Below are positions 1 through 9,255 of a stretch of DNA of 64,000 nucleotides, piece after piece. Numbering within the stretch: the first letter of the stretch is position 1; each line of letters begins with the position of its first letter. The position numbers were made by a program, and so were the translations under genes. Below the pieces are notes generated by a model. The model worked only from the letters and a program-made list of their open reading frames with translations. It was not told the DNA's origin and ran no database searches. The stretch is taken from contig NZ_DATCTU010000118.1 in the NCBI RefSeq assembly GCF_036567765.1, positions 1 to 64,000 of the forward strand, given 5' to 3'. This DNA comes from Pseudobacteroides sp. GTDB lineage: Bacteria > Bacillota > Clostridia > Acetivibrionales > DSM-2933.

Positions 1-2139
1 GGTGTAACAGCTAATGCTGCAACACCTGTTGTTCCTTCAGTGGGAGCATATGAATCCGGGGTATACAGGAATCTGTTTGCCGAAATAGGAAAAACCGATG
101 CAGAAATCAAAGCAAAATTGGAAAAAGAGTTTCAATCACTATTTCACGGCGACAGCAACCACAAGATCATGTACGAAGTAGGCTCCGATATGGCGTATAT
201 CCTGGACGTCAATAATAATGATATCCGTAGTGAAGGTCAGTCCTACGGAATGATGCACTGCGTACAAATGGATAAGAAGACAGAGTTTGATAAGTTGTGG
301 AAATGGGCAAAGACATATATGCAACATACAAGTGCGGATCTAAAAGGATTTTTTGCCTGGCAATTACGTCCGGATGGATCAATAATAGATAGAACCCCTG
401 CTTCCGACGGAGATGAATATTTTGCAATGTCACTCTTGTTTGCTGCTAAACGTTGGGGCAACGGTACAGGAATTTTCAACTATCAAGCCGAAGCTAATGC
501 AATATTGGATGCAATGCTTCACCAGTCTGATGACGGACAAGGCTACAACCTTATAAATAAAAACTCAAACCAAGTAGTTTTCTGTCCTACTTCGGGCAAC
601 TATGACTTCACCGATCCATCATACCATCTCCCTGGTTTTTATGAACTGTTTGCTTTATGGGGACCTGAAAGAGACAGGGAAACATGGAAAAAGGTTGCAA
701 CAACAAGCAGAGAATTTTTCAAAAAGACAACTCATCCAACAACAGGCCTAGCACCTGATTATGCGAATTTCGACGGAACTCCAAAAAATGTATCATGGGG
801 TCCTGAGCATGTTGACTTCCGTTACGATGCTTGGCGTACTATAAATAATAGTGCCTTTGACTATGCATGGTTTGCAAAAGATCCATGGGCAAAAACCTAT
901 GCCGACAGAATTCAGGATTTCTTTGTCAGCAAGGGTCGTACAACCTATGGAGGATGTTTCAAACTTGACGGTACACAACTCAATACCGACCACTCACCTG
1001 GACTTGTAGCCATGAATGCTGTTGGAAGTCTAGCAGCAACAAAAGCTCAAGCATATGATTTTGTTGAGGACCTGTGGAAGCTATCTGCACCAAGCGGACA
1101 ATACAGGTATTATGACGGTTGCCTCTTCATGTTTGGTTTACTTCATGCCAGCGGTAACTTCAAGATTTGGGGAGCACCTATGTCATCCTCTTCACCAAGC
1201 ACTGAGCCAAGCAACACTCCAACACCAACCAAAAATTCTTCCGGACCATCAACTTCAGGAGACATCAATAATGACGGTGTTGTAAACATGGCGGATGTTA
1301 TAATTATGGCAACTTCATTTAATGCAGTTCGTGGCGATGCAAAATATGTTGCAAACTATGACCTCAATAATGACGGTGCTATAAACATGGCGGATGTTCT
1401 TGTTATTGCGATTAATTTCGGAAAGACAGTTACTCCTTCATCATCAACATCAGCTCCAACATCAACTCCAACATCAACACCAACAAGCGTACCTTCACCA
1501 ACTGTTAACCCTAATGCAAAGCTTATTGCTTTGACATTTGATGACGGACCGGATAACACAAAGACAGCCAGAGTACTTGACAAACTTGACAAATATAAAG
1601 TTCCTGCTACATTTATGATGATTGGACAAAATATAAGCAGCGGCACAAGTGCTATTATTAAAAGAGTTGTTAATTCCGGACATGAAATAGGAAACCATTC
1701 ATGGGATTATTCAAGTATGAATAGCATGTCCTCAACGCAGATTAAAGACTATATAAGCAGGACAAGTGCTGCTATTCAGCAGTATGCAGGTGTAACACCT
1801 AAGTTCTTCCGTGCACCTAACCTTGCTTATAGCCAAACCATGTACGATGCTATTGATCTTACATTTGTACAGGGTGTTACTTGTAATGACTGGAGTCAAT
1901 CTTCAACTGCCCAGCAGAGAGCTAACGATATAATAAAAGGAGCTAGAGACGGTATGATTGCTCTGATGCATGACAATCAGCCTGATCCACATCCGACTCC
2001 TGAAGCTCTTGATATAATAATTCCTACTCTTCAGAGTCAGGGATATGAATTTGTAACTTTAAGTGAATTGTTCAAGAGAAAGGGTGTTACAGTTCCTAAT
2101 CCAAGTGACAACAAAGCATATTCATATGTACCTAACTAA
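1..2139 (+). CDS. Secreted GH8 xylanase-type enzyme with dockerin and CE4 deacetylase domain (5' partial)
   Basis: The reading frame is open back to base 1, so the true start and signal peptide lie outside the window. The first residues (GVTANAATP) look like the end of a signal peptide. Bases about 40-1180 encode a GH8 domain resembling, from memory, reducing-end xylose-releasing exo-oligoxylanases. The motif RSEGQSYGMM carries the likely acid Glu (232-234) and RYDAWR the likely base Asp (826-828). A Ser/Thr/Pro linker leads to a type I dockerin (about 1258-1422) with two calcium repeats (DINNDGVVN and DLNNDGAIN). A second linker leads to a polysaccharide deacetylase domain with TFDDGP at 1534-1551. 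The protein should dock on a cellulosome scaffoldin and act on xylan, cutting the backbone and removing acetyl groups. In the second CE4 metal motif, HSWDY, the usual second His is Tyr. Confidence 0.9.
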   Translation, partial: GVTANAATPVVPSVGAYESGVYRNLFAEIGKTDAEIKAKLEKEFQSLFHGDSNHKIMYEVGSDMAYILDVNNNDIRSEGQSYGMMHCVQMDKKTEFDKLWKWAKTYMQHTSADLKGFFAWQLRPDGSIIDRTPASDGDEYFAMSLLFAAKRWGNGTGIFNYQAEANAILDAMLHQSDDGQGYNLINKNSNQVVFCPTSGNYDFTDPSYHLPGFYELFALWGPERDRETWKKVATTSREFFKKTTHPTTGLAPDYANFDGTPKNVSWGPEHVDFRYDAWRTINNSAFDYAWFAKDPWAKTYADRIQDFFVSKGRTTYGGCFKLDGTQLNTDHSPGLVAMNAVGSLAATKAQAYDFVEDLWKLSAPSGQYRYYDGCLFMFGLLHASGNFKIWGAPMSSSSPSTEPSNTPTPTKNSSGPSTSGDINNDGVVNMADVIIMATSFNAVRGDAKYVANYDLNNDGAINMADVLVIAINFGKTVTPSSSTSAPTSTPTSTPTSVPSPTVNPNAKLIALTFDDGPDNTKTARVLDKLDKYKVPATFMMIGQNISSGTSAIIKRVVNSGHEIGNHSWDYSSMNSMSSTQIKDYISRTSAAIQQYAGVTPKFFRAPNLAYSQTMYDAIDLTFVQGVTCNDWSQSSTAQQRANDIIKGARDGMIALMHDNQPDPHPTPEALDIIIPTLQSQGYEFVTLSELFKRKGVTVPNPSDNKAYSYVPN

Positions 2140-2167
2140 AAAGCGTTAAATCTTAGGCATAACAAAA

Positions 2168-2190
2168 TCACGAAGTGATTTTGCAACCTT
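2168..2190 (+). repeat. Small palindromic repeat, copy 1
   Basis: A 23-base unit begins TCACGAAGTG and continues TTTTGCAACC. Together with the preceding AAAA it forms an 8-bp hairpin with a 3-base loop (2164-2182). A near-identical unit lies at 11534-11556. Confidence 0.4.
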
Positions 2191-2243
2191 GGTCGTTGTC
2201 GTGAGAAATTGTGGCGTAGAATACCCTAATTTCTTTGACATAA

Positions 2244-2290
2244 TAAAATGGGGCAGAGTGATTAACATCAATCTGTCCCTAATTTTATGT
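2244..2290 (+). terminator. Probable intrinsic terminator after the GH8-dockerin gene
   Basis: The arms GGGGCAGA (2250-2257) and TCTGTCCC (2272-2279) pair with one wobble, and the flanking A-rich and T-rich bases extend the stem. The right arm is followed by a T-rich stretch. Confidence 0.5.
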
Positions 2291-2372
2291 CGTGAGAAAT
2301 CGCAGTTTGCTTTTTTTGCAGCAATAAATTAAAATTAAATGAATAAAATATTCTTCTATTGGAGGCAAAAAA

Positions 2373-3020
2373 ATGACTAAACCGGACATTAATGATTCCA
2401 TTCAAAGGTTTGATGAGCATCATATTGAAAGGCATGAATATTTTCTGAACTTTAAGCAGCAAAATAAAATTGGGTTGTTATTTATAGGAGATTCAATAAC
2501 CAGAAGATGGTTAGAACAACCACAAAACCTATTGTGGGATTCATATTTTTCAAAGTATAACCCGGCCAATTTCGGTGTTGGAATGGATATGATACAAAAC
2601 CTTAAATGGCGGCTTTTAAATGGAGAGCTAGAAGACATACAACCCAAGATTGTTGTTTTACTTATTGGAACAAATAATTTACCCAATTATAATATAGATG
2701 AGGTGTACCAGGGAGTAGAAGGATTGGTAGATGTTATACAGCAGAAATTGCCACACTCAAAGATAATTTTAATGGGTCTTTTACCGAGAGATCCTGATGA
2801 TGCATGTAATGATTATATAAGTATAGTAACTGAAATAAATGCTGAACTTTTCAAAATGGCTAAAACCCGAAATCTAATATTTTTAGATATAGGAAAAGAA
2901 TACATAATAGAAAACAACAGGGTGGATAGATCGTTGATGGATGATGGATTACACTTGATTGAGCCAGGATATAAAATATGGGGAGATAGAATAAGCCCTA
3001 TTATAAAGGAATATTTTTAA
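2373..3020 (+). CDS. SGNH/GDSL-type hydrolase
   Basis: This 215-residue protein has the SGNH blocks in order. GDSI gives the nucleophile Ser at about residue 41, a Gly-rich block II reads FGVGMD, GTNN is block III near residue 100, and DGLHL near the C-terminus supplies the Asp-His pair. It has no signal peptide, so it probably acts in the cytoplasm as an esterase or lipase on an unknown acylated or acetylated substrate. The ATG follows TTGGAGGC. The family resembles platelet-activating-factor acetylhydrolase-like GDSL proteins of gut and cellulolytic clostridia. The neighbouring carbohydrate-active genes suggest removal of acyl groups from sugars, but this is inference. Confidence 0.8.
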   Translation: MTKPDINDSIQRFDEHHIERHEYFLNFKQQNKIGLLFIGDSITRRWLEQPQNLLWDSYFSKYNPANFGVGMDMIQNLKWRLLNGELEDIQPKIVVLLIGTNNLPNYNIDEVYQGVEGLVDVIQQKLPHSKIILMGLLPRDPDDACNDYISIVTEINAELFKMAKTRNLIFLDIGKEYIIENNRVDRSLMDDGLHLIEPGYKIWGDRISPIIKEYF

Positions 3021-3050
3021 GTTTACTTTAAGCATAATGAACAAAATTTC

Positions 3051-3093
3051 AATGGAGTAATTGTAGTGCAAATTGTACTATAGTTACTCCATT
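3051..3093. terminator. Bidirectional terminator between convergent genes
   Basis: AATGGAGTAA (3051-3060) pairs perfectly with TTACTCCATT (3084-3093). It lies between the converging SGNH hydrolase and AraC genes and is flanked by A/T-rich sequence on both sides. Confidence 0.7.
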
Positions 3094-3117
3094 ATTTAAT
3101 GAATGGCAAATAGCAAA

Positions 3118-4026
3118 TTATTCACTTAATGTAAGCGGATTATAGCTATGTTTCTTTTTAAATTCAAGAGGAGTTAGGCTATTATACTTTTTGAATACGT
3201 AACTAAAGTAAGGTGAGTTCTCAAATCCGCACAGTTCGGAGATTTCGGCTATGGAATAGCATGTTCTTGTAAGGAGCTTTTTTGCTTTATCCAATCTGCA
3301 TCTTATTATAAATTCATTAGGTGTAATGCCCACAGTTCCTGTAAAAATTTTATGAAAATGGTGAGGGCTTATATTTGCAACTCTAGATAAGTCATTCAAA
3401 ACAATTTTTTTCTCTAAATTATTATTTATGTATTCAATAACTTTTTTTATTGTACAATAATGGGGAGACAAATACATAGAGTTACTAACGAAGGACTCTG
3501 TGGAGTCCTGGTAAAGATAGTACATTAGATTCAATATATTTGCTTTGAGAAACAAATCAGAAGCAGGAGAGGGCGTAACAAATTCTTTTAATATGGAATC
3601 AAAAATATATAGACTTTTTTCCATATTAAAAGGATGGAACAATGTGGGTATTTTTTCAAGTATGGGATTTATACAATAGTTTTGATAATCCTGCTTGTTA
3701 TAAACATAATAGCTGTCAGGATTTTTACCTGTATTACTAAGTATATCCACACATATAAGATAACAGCTGTAAGGCATTATACCTTGAGTATATTGTCCTG
3801 GTTTCCTGAATAATATATCTCCCTGTTTTACTTTGTAAAGTTTATCATCAATAATCTGGGAGCCATTGCCATAAACTATCAGTTCGAATTCATAATCAAA
3901 TACATAACGTTCAGGGAGGCGGTATCCTTCCGGCATATCAGCACCCTCATAAAATAACGCGGCTGTAAGCACCTTTGGTGCTATCTCTTCGTTTTTAACA
4001 TTAACTTTTTTTAGCACTATCCCCAT
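3118..4026 (-). CDS. AraC family transcriptional regulator
   Basis: This 302-residue protein has an N-terminal cupin-like sensing domain (about residues 20-150, including YELIVYGNGS-type strands and a GDILFRKPG turn). A C-terminal AraC double helix-turn-helix (about residues 195-295) contains the hallmark ISPHHFHKIF, GITPNEFI and GFENSPYFSYVFKK segments. It probably responds to a sugar or oligosaccharide and controls nearby carbohydrate genes. The divergently facing genes are decayed, so its present targets are unclear. The start is supported by AGGGGGA upstream of the ATG on the minus strand. Confidence 0.88.
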   Translation of the reverse strand: MGIVLKKVNVKNEEIAPKVLTAALFYEGADMPEGYRLPERYVFDYEFELIVYGNGSQIIDDKLYKVKQGDILFRKPGQYTQGIMPYSCYLICVDILSNTGKNPDSYYVYNKQDYQNYCINPILEKIPTLFHPFNMEKSLYIFDSILKEFVTPSPASDLFLKANILNLMYYLYQDSTESFVSNSMYLSPHYCTIKKVIEYINNNLEKKIVLNDLSRVANISPHHFHKIFTGTVGITPNEFIIRCRLDKAKKLLTRTCYSIAEISELCGFENSPYFSYVFKKYNSLTPLEFKKKHSYNPLTLSE

Positions 4027-4084
4027 AAAACAAATCCCCCTAATAAAATATTAGCACAAGATTTTGAAATAATAAAATAATTTA

Positions 4085-4745
4085 TTTAATCTAAATGGTG
4101 ATATGGTAGTAAACATGTCTGATGTTATTTTGATTGCGGGTGCTTTTAACTCGGTTACAGGAGACGGCAAATACGTTGCTGCTTATGATTTAAATGATGA
4201 TGGTGCAATCAATATGTTAGTCGTATTGATTATCGCAGGGAAATTTAAATTAATAATAAATAATACAAATACACCGACAACAACTAATACGCCAACGGTA
4301 ACTCCAAGGCCTACACCCAGCACCACAACTTATGATCGGAATGGAATTATCGGCACAGGACAAAGTCTTGGGGTAGGTGCGTCGGCCAATCCTGTAAAAA
4401 CTACTGCACAGCCTTATAACAACCTAAAGCTGTCATTGGGAAGTTTGAAGGTGCCTCCATTTGACCCAAACAGCACTCAGCTTAAGATGGTTCCATTGGT
4501 TGAACCTATAAGAAACTTTGCTACAGGCTATCCGGCACCATATCTAGGAAACCTTTTTGGAGAACCCCCCCACTCCAGCAATGGGTAACCAGATAACCTC
4601 CATGGTAAAATCAGCAGGGGGAACTGACTATATTACGGTACACACTGTTATTGGTGAAGCGGGACAGGGGTATGTTGCCCTTAAGAAGGGTGCAACCGAC
4701 ACAGGCTCAGTAGGTCGTGCCTATGCAGCATCAATGTTTGAATAA
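4085..4745 (+). pseudogene. Decayed dockerin-acetylesterase gene
   Basis: The frame from about 4091 encodes a worn type I dockerin. The first repeat reads NGDMVVNMSDV. The second, DLNDDGAINML, has lost the usual Ala-Asp-Val. A Thr/Pro linker follows, then the start of an SGNH/SASA-like carbohydrate esterase (GTGQSLGVG). At a run of seven C (4565-4571) the frame shifts. One base fewer would continue directly into GNQITSMVKSAGG and on to a stop at 4743-4745, still inside the esterase domain. The 5' end (signal peptide), the frame and the 3' catalytic part are all lost, so this is a remnant. No ribosome binding site or credible start is visible. Confidence 0.75.
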
Positions 4746-4802
4746 TTTATATATATCTTTTCATATGCTCCTAATTAATATAATATAAATAATGAGTAAA
4801 GA

Positions 4803-4840
4803 TAAAACACTTTAAGTCCTAAGTATTTAAAGTGTTTTAC
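4803..4840 (+). terminator. Hairpin upstream of the dipeptidase gene
   Basis: AAAACACTTTAA pairs with TTTAAAGTGTTTT around a short loop. It may terminate the remnant upstream or act as a leader hairpin. The following U-tract is weak. Confidence 0.45.
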
Positions 4841-4921
4841 CTTTATAGAGAGAAATCTATTTTATTAAATATTAAAAAATGTAAGATAAATAACACTTTT
4901 AACTTAGAAAGGATTACTAAA

Positions 4922-5860
4922 ATGATCATTGTAGATGCACATTGCGATACAATCACAAAAATAATGGAAACAGGGGAGAGTCTACATACCAATAAATGTC
5001 ATATAGACATGGAGCGTATGATCAATGCAGGACAATATGTCCAATTCTTTGCTGCTTTTATAGACCCGTCTTTTGGTCAGGCATATGCTATGAAAAGGGC
5101 AGTCCAGATTATCGACAGGTTTTATGAGGAGATTGATAATAACACTTGCATCAGCCTTTGTACAAATTATGACGAAGTAATGAAGGCCATAAATGCAAAA
5201 AAAGTTGCTGCAATTCTCTCAATAGAGGGAGGGGATGCATTGCAAGGCGATCTGGCCGCTCTTAGAATGTTTTATAAGCTTGGTGTCAGGAGTGTCTGCC
5301 TTACATGGAATTATAGAAACGAAATAGCGGATGGGGTGTTAGACGGTAGTTCGGGCGGAGGATTAACGCCCTTTGGCAAGAAACTTATTGTAGAAATGAA
5401 CAGGCTTGGAATGATTGTTGATGTATCACACATTTCAGAAAAAGGCTTCTGGGATTGTATAGAGCTTACAAAAAAGCCTCTTATTGCATCTCATTCCAAT
5501 GCCAAAAAATTATGCACTCATGCAAGGAACCTTACAGATGAACAGCTTAATGCAATAAAAGATAATGGGGGAGTAGCGGGAATAAACTTCTACCCCAGAT
5601 TTCTTAAGGATAATGGTAGTGCTTCCTTGAACGATATTGTGAGACATATCGAATATATATGCTCACTTGTAGGAGTCAATCATGTGGGATTTGGAAGTGA
5701 TTTTGACGGCATTGAATCGGTGCCTGAAGGGGTAAATGGTATCCAAGATATGGGAAAGGTGCTAAACGAACTGGTGAGACTTAATTATAAGAGTGAAGAC
5801 ATTGAAAAAATTGCTGGATTGAACTTTTTAAGGGTTATTAAGGATACCATAATTTCCTAG
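4922..5860 (+). CDS. Membrane dipeptidase-like peptidase, family M19
   Basis: I place the start at ATG 4922 because AAAGGA lies 9 bases upstream and the product then begins MIIVDAHCDT, the family's first metal motif. The 312-residue protein has VDAHCDT near residue 8, a bridging Glu in SIEGGDAL, VDVSHISEKGFWD, IASHSNAK with another metal His, and GSDFDGI. M19 enzymes are di-zinc dipeptidases of the renal dipeptidase type that cleave dipeptides, including D-residue ones. No signal peptide is seen, so it is likely cytoplasmic and takes part in peptide recycling. The gene stands alone between two hairpins. Confidence 0.88.
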   Translation: MIIVDAHCDTITKIMETGESLHTNKCHIDMERMINAGQYVQFFAAFIDPSFGQAYAMKRAVQIIDRFYEEIDNNTCISLCTNYDEVMKAINAKKVAAILSIEGGDALQGDLAALRMFYKLGVRSVCLTWNYRNEIADGVLDGSSGGGLTPFGKKLIVEMNRLGMIVDVSHISEKGFWDCIELTKKPLIASHSNAKKLCTHARNLTDEQLNAIKDNGGVAGINFYPRFLKDNGSASLNDIVRHIEYICSLVGVNHVGFGSDFDGIESVPEGVNGIQDMGKVLNELVRLNYKSEDIEKIAGLNFLRVIKDTIIS

Positions 5861-5874
5861 ACAACATAAAATTT

Positions 5875-5923
5875 AAAAGTGATTTTACTGTAAAATTTGT
5901 TAATTTACAGTAAAATCACTTTT
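5875..5923. terminator. Strong bidirectional terminator
   Basis: A perfect 20-bp inverted repeat (arms 5875-5894 and 5904-5923, beginning AAAAGTGATT) separates the converging dipeptidase and lysine-operon genes. Both arms end in T-runs in their own direction. Confidence 0.85.
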
Positions 5924-5950
5924 ATCATAAACAATATTTAAGGATAATAT

Positions 5951-6424
5951 TTATTCTAGGCCAAATTCCTGCTTTATGGATGATAAGGCCGTATCAACAT
6001 CCTTCTCGTAGATAAGGTACGAGATATCAACCTCCGAGGTTGTTACCAGCTTAATATCGATACCATTTTCGGCAAGTATTGTAAATAGCTTGGCGGCAAC
6101 ACCAGGTATGTTTTTCATCCTTTCACCGAAAACCGAAAGCTTGGTGTTCTGAGCATCAACTTCTATTTTTAAGCCTGGTGCACTTTTTTTGAAGGTGTTT
6201 AATGTACTAATAGCCCGGACCAGGTCATCAGACGGAAGAGTAAAAGAAATATTCACACTTCCCCTGTATGGCGGAGCTTGATTTATCATGTCAATGTTGA
6301 TGTTCTGCCCGGCGATGGAATTGAAAATATCGGAAACCAGCTTCATATCAACAGGCAGGTTGTCAACAGTAACCAAGGCTACATTATATGTTACACTAAT
6401 ATCAGTTACGGGCTTTCCAGTCAT
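5951..6424 (-). CDS. Tandem ACT-domain protein (aspartate kinase regulatory type)
   Basis: This 157-residue protein consists of two ACT domains with no kinase domain. The first covers about residues 8-75 (VTDISVTYNVALVTVDNLP...) and the second about 85-150, with FGERMKNIPGVAAKLF and NGIDIKLVTTSEVDISYLI. The same arrangement forms the lysine/threonine-sensing tail of aspartate kinases. It is the last gene of the minus-strand asd-dapA-dapB operon, so it is probably a stand-alone amino-acid sensor for that pathway. The start is backed by AAGGAGGGG. Whether it binds a catalytic subunit encoded elsewhere is unknown. Confidence 0.82.
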   Translation of the reverse strand: MTGKPVTDISVTYNVALVTVDNLPVDMKLVSDIFNSIAGQNINIDMINQAPPYRGSVNISFTLPSDDLVRAISTLNTFKKSAPGLKIEVDAQNTKLSVFGERMKNIPGVAAKLFTILAENGIDIKLVTTSEVDISYLIYEKDVDTALSSIKQEFGLE

Positions 6425-6473
6425 TATAACCCCTCCTTAGCATATTAAAAGTGTTAATATTATTAATCATACC

Positions 6474-7235
6474 TTAGTTTGCTTCACTTATAAGGTCATT
6501 CATATTGTATAAACCGGGTTTTTTGTTGTATAAAAATCTGGCTGCACTGAGTGCCCCGGTAGCAAATATTTCCTTTGAGGTTGCTATATGGTTGATTTCA
6601 ATAATTTCGTCAGTTCCTGCAAAAATTACTGAGTGGTCACCAACAATAGTACCTCCTCTAACAGCATGAATACCGATCTCTTTCTTGCTTCTCTTTTTGC
6701 GGCGGGAGTGCCTGTCATATACATACTCCTGCTTTTCGGAAAGTGCAGAATTAATTTCATCTGCAATAGCCAGAGCAGTACCGCTTGGTGCATCGATTTT
6801 CTGATTGTGGTGCTTTTCTATTATTTCAATGTCAAAATTATATTCCAGCACTTTTGCGGCCTTTTTGACAAGGTCCATTAAAAGGTTTACGCCTAATGAC
6901 ATGTTTGCAGAAAAGAAAACCGGCACCACATGAGATGCATCTTTAAGTTTGTTTACCTGGCTTGTTGACAATCCTGTAGTTGCAACAATCAACGGAACTT
7001 TATTCTTCAGAGAATAGCTTAAAATTCCATCAAGTGCATCAGGGTTGGAAAAGTCGATAATAACGTCAACTTTAATATCACATTTACCCAGATCGTCAAA
7101 AACAGGGTATGGATTACTGATTTTAGTGTATTTATCATATCCTGCGGCTATTCTTAATTCTTCCCTTTCAGCTGCGAGCCTTGAAATAACCTGGCCCATC
7201 TTACCGTTACAGCCGCTCATTAAAATATTTATCAT
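6474..7235 (-). CDS. dapB: 4-hydroxy-tetrahydrodipicolinate reductase
   Basis: This 253-residue protein has the DapB N-terminal Rossmann motif (SGCNGKMGQVI) and the substrate-binding segment EKHHNQKIDAPSGTA with the catalytic His-His-Lys pattern. It also has the C-terminal GGTIVGDHSVIF signature. It reduces 4-hydroxy-tetrahydrodipicolinate with NAD(P)H in the diaminopimelate/lysine pathway in the cytoplasm. It lies 20 bases downstream of dapA on the same strand and shares the riboswitch-controlled transcript. AAGGA lies upstream of the ATG. Length and motifs are normal for the family. Confidence 0.95.
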   Translation of the reverse strand: MINILMSGCNGKMGQVISRLAAEREELRIAAGYDKYTKISNPYPVFDDLGKCDIKVDVIIDFSNPDALDGILSYSLKNKVPLIVATTGLSTSQVNKLKDASHVVPVFFSANMSLGVNLLMDLVKKAAKVLEYNFDIEIIEKHHNQKIDAPSGTALAIADEINSALSEKQEYVYDRHSRRKKRSKKEIGIHAVRGGTIVGDHSVIFAGTDEIIEINHIATSKEIFATGALSAARFLYNKKPGLYNMNDLISEAN

Positions 7236-7255
7236 TGGAAAATCACATCCTTAAA

Positions 7256-8134
7256 TTATAGTAAACCGTACTCCTTCATGCTGTTTTTAAGAATATCAAG
7301 GTTCTTATCGGACATGTCTACAAGCGGCATTCTGCAGCTTCCAACATTCATACCCATAAGGTTCATTGCTGCTTTTACAGGAATAGGGCTTACATCAACG
7401 AAAAGTGCCTTTATCAGGTTAAGAGTCTTTAGTTGTAGATTTTTACTGCCCTCAACATCCCCAGACAGGTATTTTGCTACCATATCATGAGTATCTTTAG
7501 GAATGATGTTTGCCATTACCGAAATAACACCTTTTCCTCCCAGTGAAAGAAGCGGAACAACGAGATCATCGTTGCCTGAATATACGGTAATCTTATCTCC
7601 GCAGAGGTTTATGATATCCCCAACCTGGTTAATATTACATTCCTTTATAGCCACAATATTATCAATTTCTGAAAGAGCTTTAACTGTTTCAGGGCATATA
7701 TTGAGGTTGGTTCTTGAAGGAACATTATATAATATAACAGGTATTTTTATACTGTTCGCAATAGCCTTAAAGTGCTCTACAAGGCCTCTCTGGGAAGTCT
7801 TGTTGTAATATGGAGTAACGCTAAGAATGGCATCCGCACCAACTTCTTCCGCATACTTGCTGAGCTCTATGGCATGTCGAGTATCGTTGCTTCCAGTGCC
7901 TGCAATGACAGGAACTCTTTTGTTTACCTTTTCAACAGCAAATTTGATTGCAGCTTTATGCTCTTCATCAGGCATGGTTGAAGCTTCGCCTGTTGTTCCG
8001 CAAATGACTAAGGCATCGGTGCCTTCCCTTATCTGATAGTCAATAAGCTCACCAAGTTTGTTAAAATCAATTCCATCATCTGTAAAAGGTGTAACAATTG
8101 CAACTCCTGATCCTGTGAAAATTGGTTTTGTCAT
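7256..8134 (-). CDS. dapA: 4-hydroxy-tetrahydrodipicolinate synthase
   Basis: This is a 292-residue TIM-barrel lyase. The Schiff-base lysine is in VAIKECN, the catalytic tyrosine in ILYNVPSRT, and the pyruvate-contacting GTTGE near residue 47. It condenses pyruvate with aspartate semialdehyde, the committed step to diaminopimelate and lysine. It follows asd by about 30 bases and has a strong AAGGAAGG site. Expression should fall when lysine is high because of the L-box element ahead of asd. Confidence 0.96.
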   Translation of the reverse strand: MTKPIFTGSGVAIVTPFTDDGIDFNKLGELIDYQIREGTDALVICGTTGEASTMPDEEHKAAIKFAVEKVNKRVPVIAGTGSNDTRHAIELSKYAEEVGADAILSVTPYYNKTSQRGLVEHFKAIANSIKIPVILYNVPSRTNLNICPETVKALSEIDNIVAIKECNINQVGDIINLCGDKITVYSGNDDLVVPLLSLGGKGVISVMANIIPKDTHDMVAKYLSGDVEGSKNLQLKTLNLIKALFVDVSPIPVKAAMNLMGMNVGSCRMPLVDMSDKNLDILKNSMKEYGLL

Positions 8135-8165
8135 AACAATACCTTCCTTTACTATTTGCTCACGC

Positions 8166-9164
8166 TTACTTACTCCACATTTTTATAAGCTCCTGTGCGA
8201 TCTGAACTGCATTTGTAGCCGCACCTTTTCTTATGTTGTCTGCAACAACCCAAAGATTTACTCCACTTTCAACGCTTTCATCACGACGGATTCTTCCTAT
8301 GAAGGTTTCATCCTTACCAGATGCATAGATAGGGAGTGGATATACATTGTTTGCCGGATCATCCTGAACGATAACTCCAGGTGCATTTCTTAGCACTTCT
8401 TTAAGCTCATTTAAGTCATAAGGCTTTTCAAATTCAACGTTTATTGATTCGCTGTGACCGTTAAAAACAGGAACCCTAACTGTAGTAGCAGTGATCTTGA
8501 GATTTTGATCACCCATGATTTTCTTTGTTTCTTTAATCATTTTTTCTTCTTCTTTAGTGTACCCGTTCTCCAAAAATACATCTATGTGAGGCAAAACATT
8601 GTTTGCTATAGGATGAGGGAACTTTTTAGGTGCCTCTCCCTTAAGGCCTTCCTCAAGATCGGCATAACCTTTCATACCTGCTCCCGAAACTGCCTGGAAT
8701 GTAGTGTATACAATTCTTTTAATCTTATATTTATCATGTAAAGGCTTTAATGCAACCACAGCCTGAATTGTTGAACAGTTGGGGTTTGCTATAATTCCTT
8801 TGTTCCATTGGATATCATGTGAATTTACTTCAGGTACTACGAGGGGAACTGTAGGATCCATTCTCCAGGCACTGCTGTTGTCAACAACTACGCAGCCCTT
8901 TGCAGCAGCGATAGGTGAGAATTTTTCACTGGTGCTTCCTCCCGCTGAAAACAGGGCGATATCAATACCCCTGTCAAAGGATGTTTCTGTAAGCTCTTCA
9001 ACAGTGTAATTCTTTCCGTTGAATGTTACTGTTGATCCTGCAGATCTTGCAGAAGAGAAGAAATATATTTCTTCAATAGGTAAATTCCTTTCTTCAAGAA
9101 CCTTTAAAAATGTTCTTCCAACCATTCCTGTTGCACCGCATACCGCTAATTTAACTTTTTTCAT
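8166..9164 (-). CDS. asd: Aspartate-semialdehyde dehydrogenase
   Basis: This 332-residue protein has the NADP-binding motif GATGMVG near the N-terminus, the active-site cysteine in NPNCSTIQ, and an SGAG(M)KG segment. The HSESINVEF motif supplies the downstream catalytic residues. It reduces aspartyl phosphate to aspartate semialdehyde for lysine, methionine and threonine. It is the first gene of the minus-strand operon and lies directly behind the lysine riboswitch. TAGGAGGG precedes the ATG. Confidence 0.96.
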   Translation of the reverse strand: MKKVKLAVCGATGMVGRTFLKVLEERNLPIEEIYFFSSARSAGSTVTFNGKNYTVEELTETSFDRGIDIALFSAGGSTSEKFSPIAAAKGCVVVDNSSAWRMDPTVPLVVPEVNSHDIQWNKGIIANPNCSTIQAVVALKPLHDKYKIKRIVYTTFQAVSGAGMKGYADLEEGLKGEAPKKFPHPIANNVLPHIDVFLENGYTKEEEKMIKETKKIMGDQNLKITATTVRVPVFNGHSESINVEFEKPYDLNELKEVLRNAPGVIVQDDPANNVYPLPIYASGKDETFIGRIRRDESVESGVNLWVVADNIRKGAATNAVQIAQELIKMWSK

Positions 9165-9255
9165 TAATATACCCTCCTAAAAAATATAGTATTCTTAAGT
9201 GAATTTTGCTTTAGACCGGCCTTTGCAGATAATAATTTCAGATTGGAATTGTTTC

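Noticed and set aside
4557..4745. A separate small protein starting MENPPTPAMGNQ
   Set aside because: It is the frameshifted continuation of the dockerin-esterase remnant, not a gene of its own.
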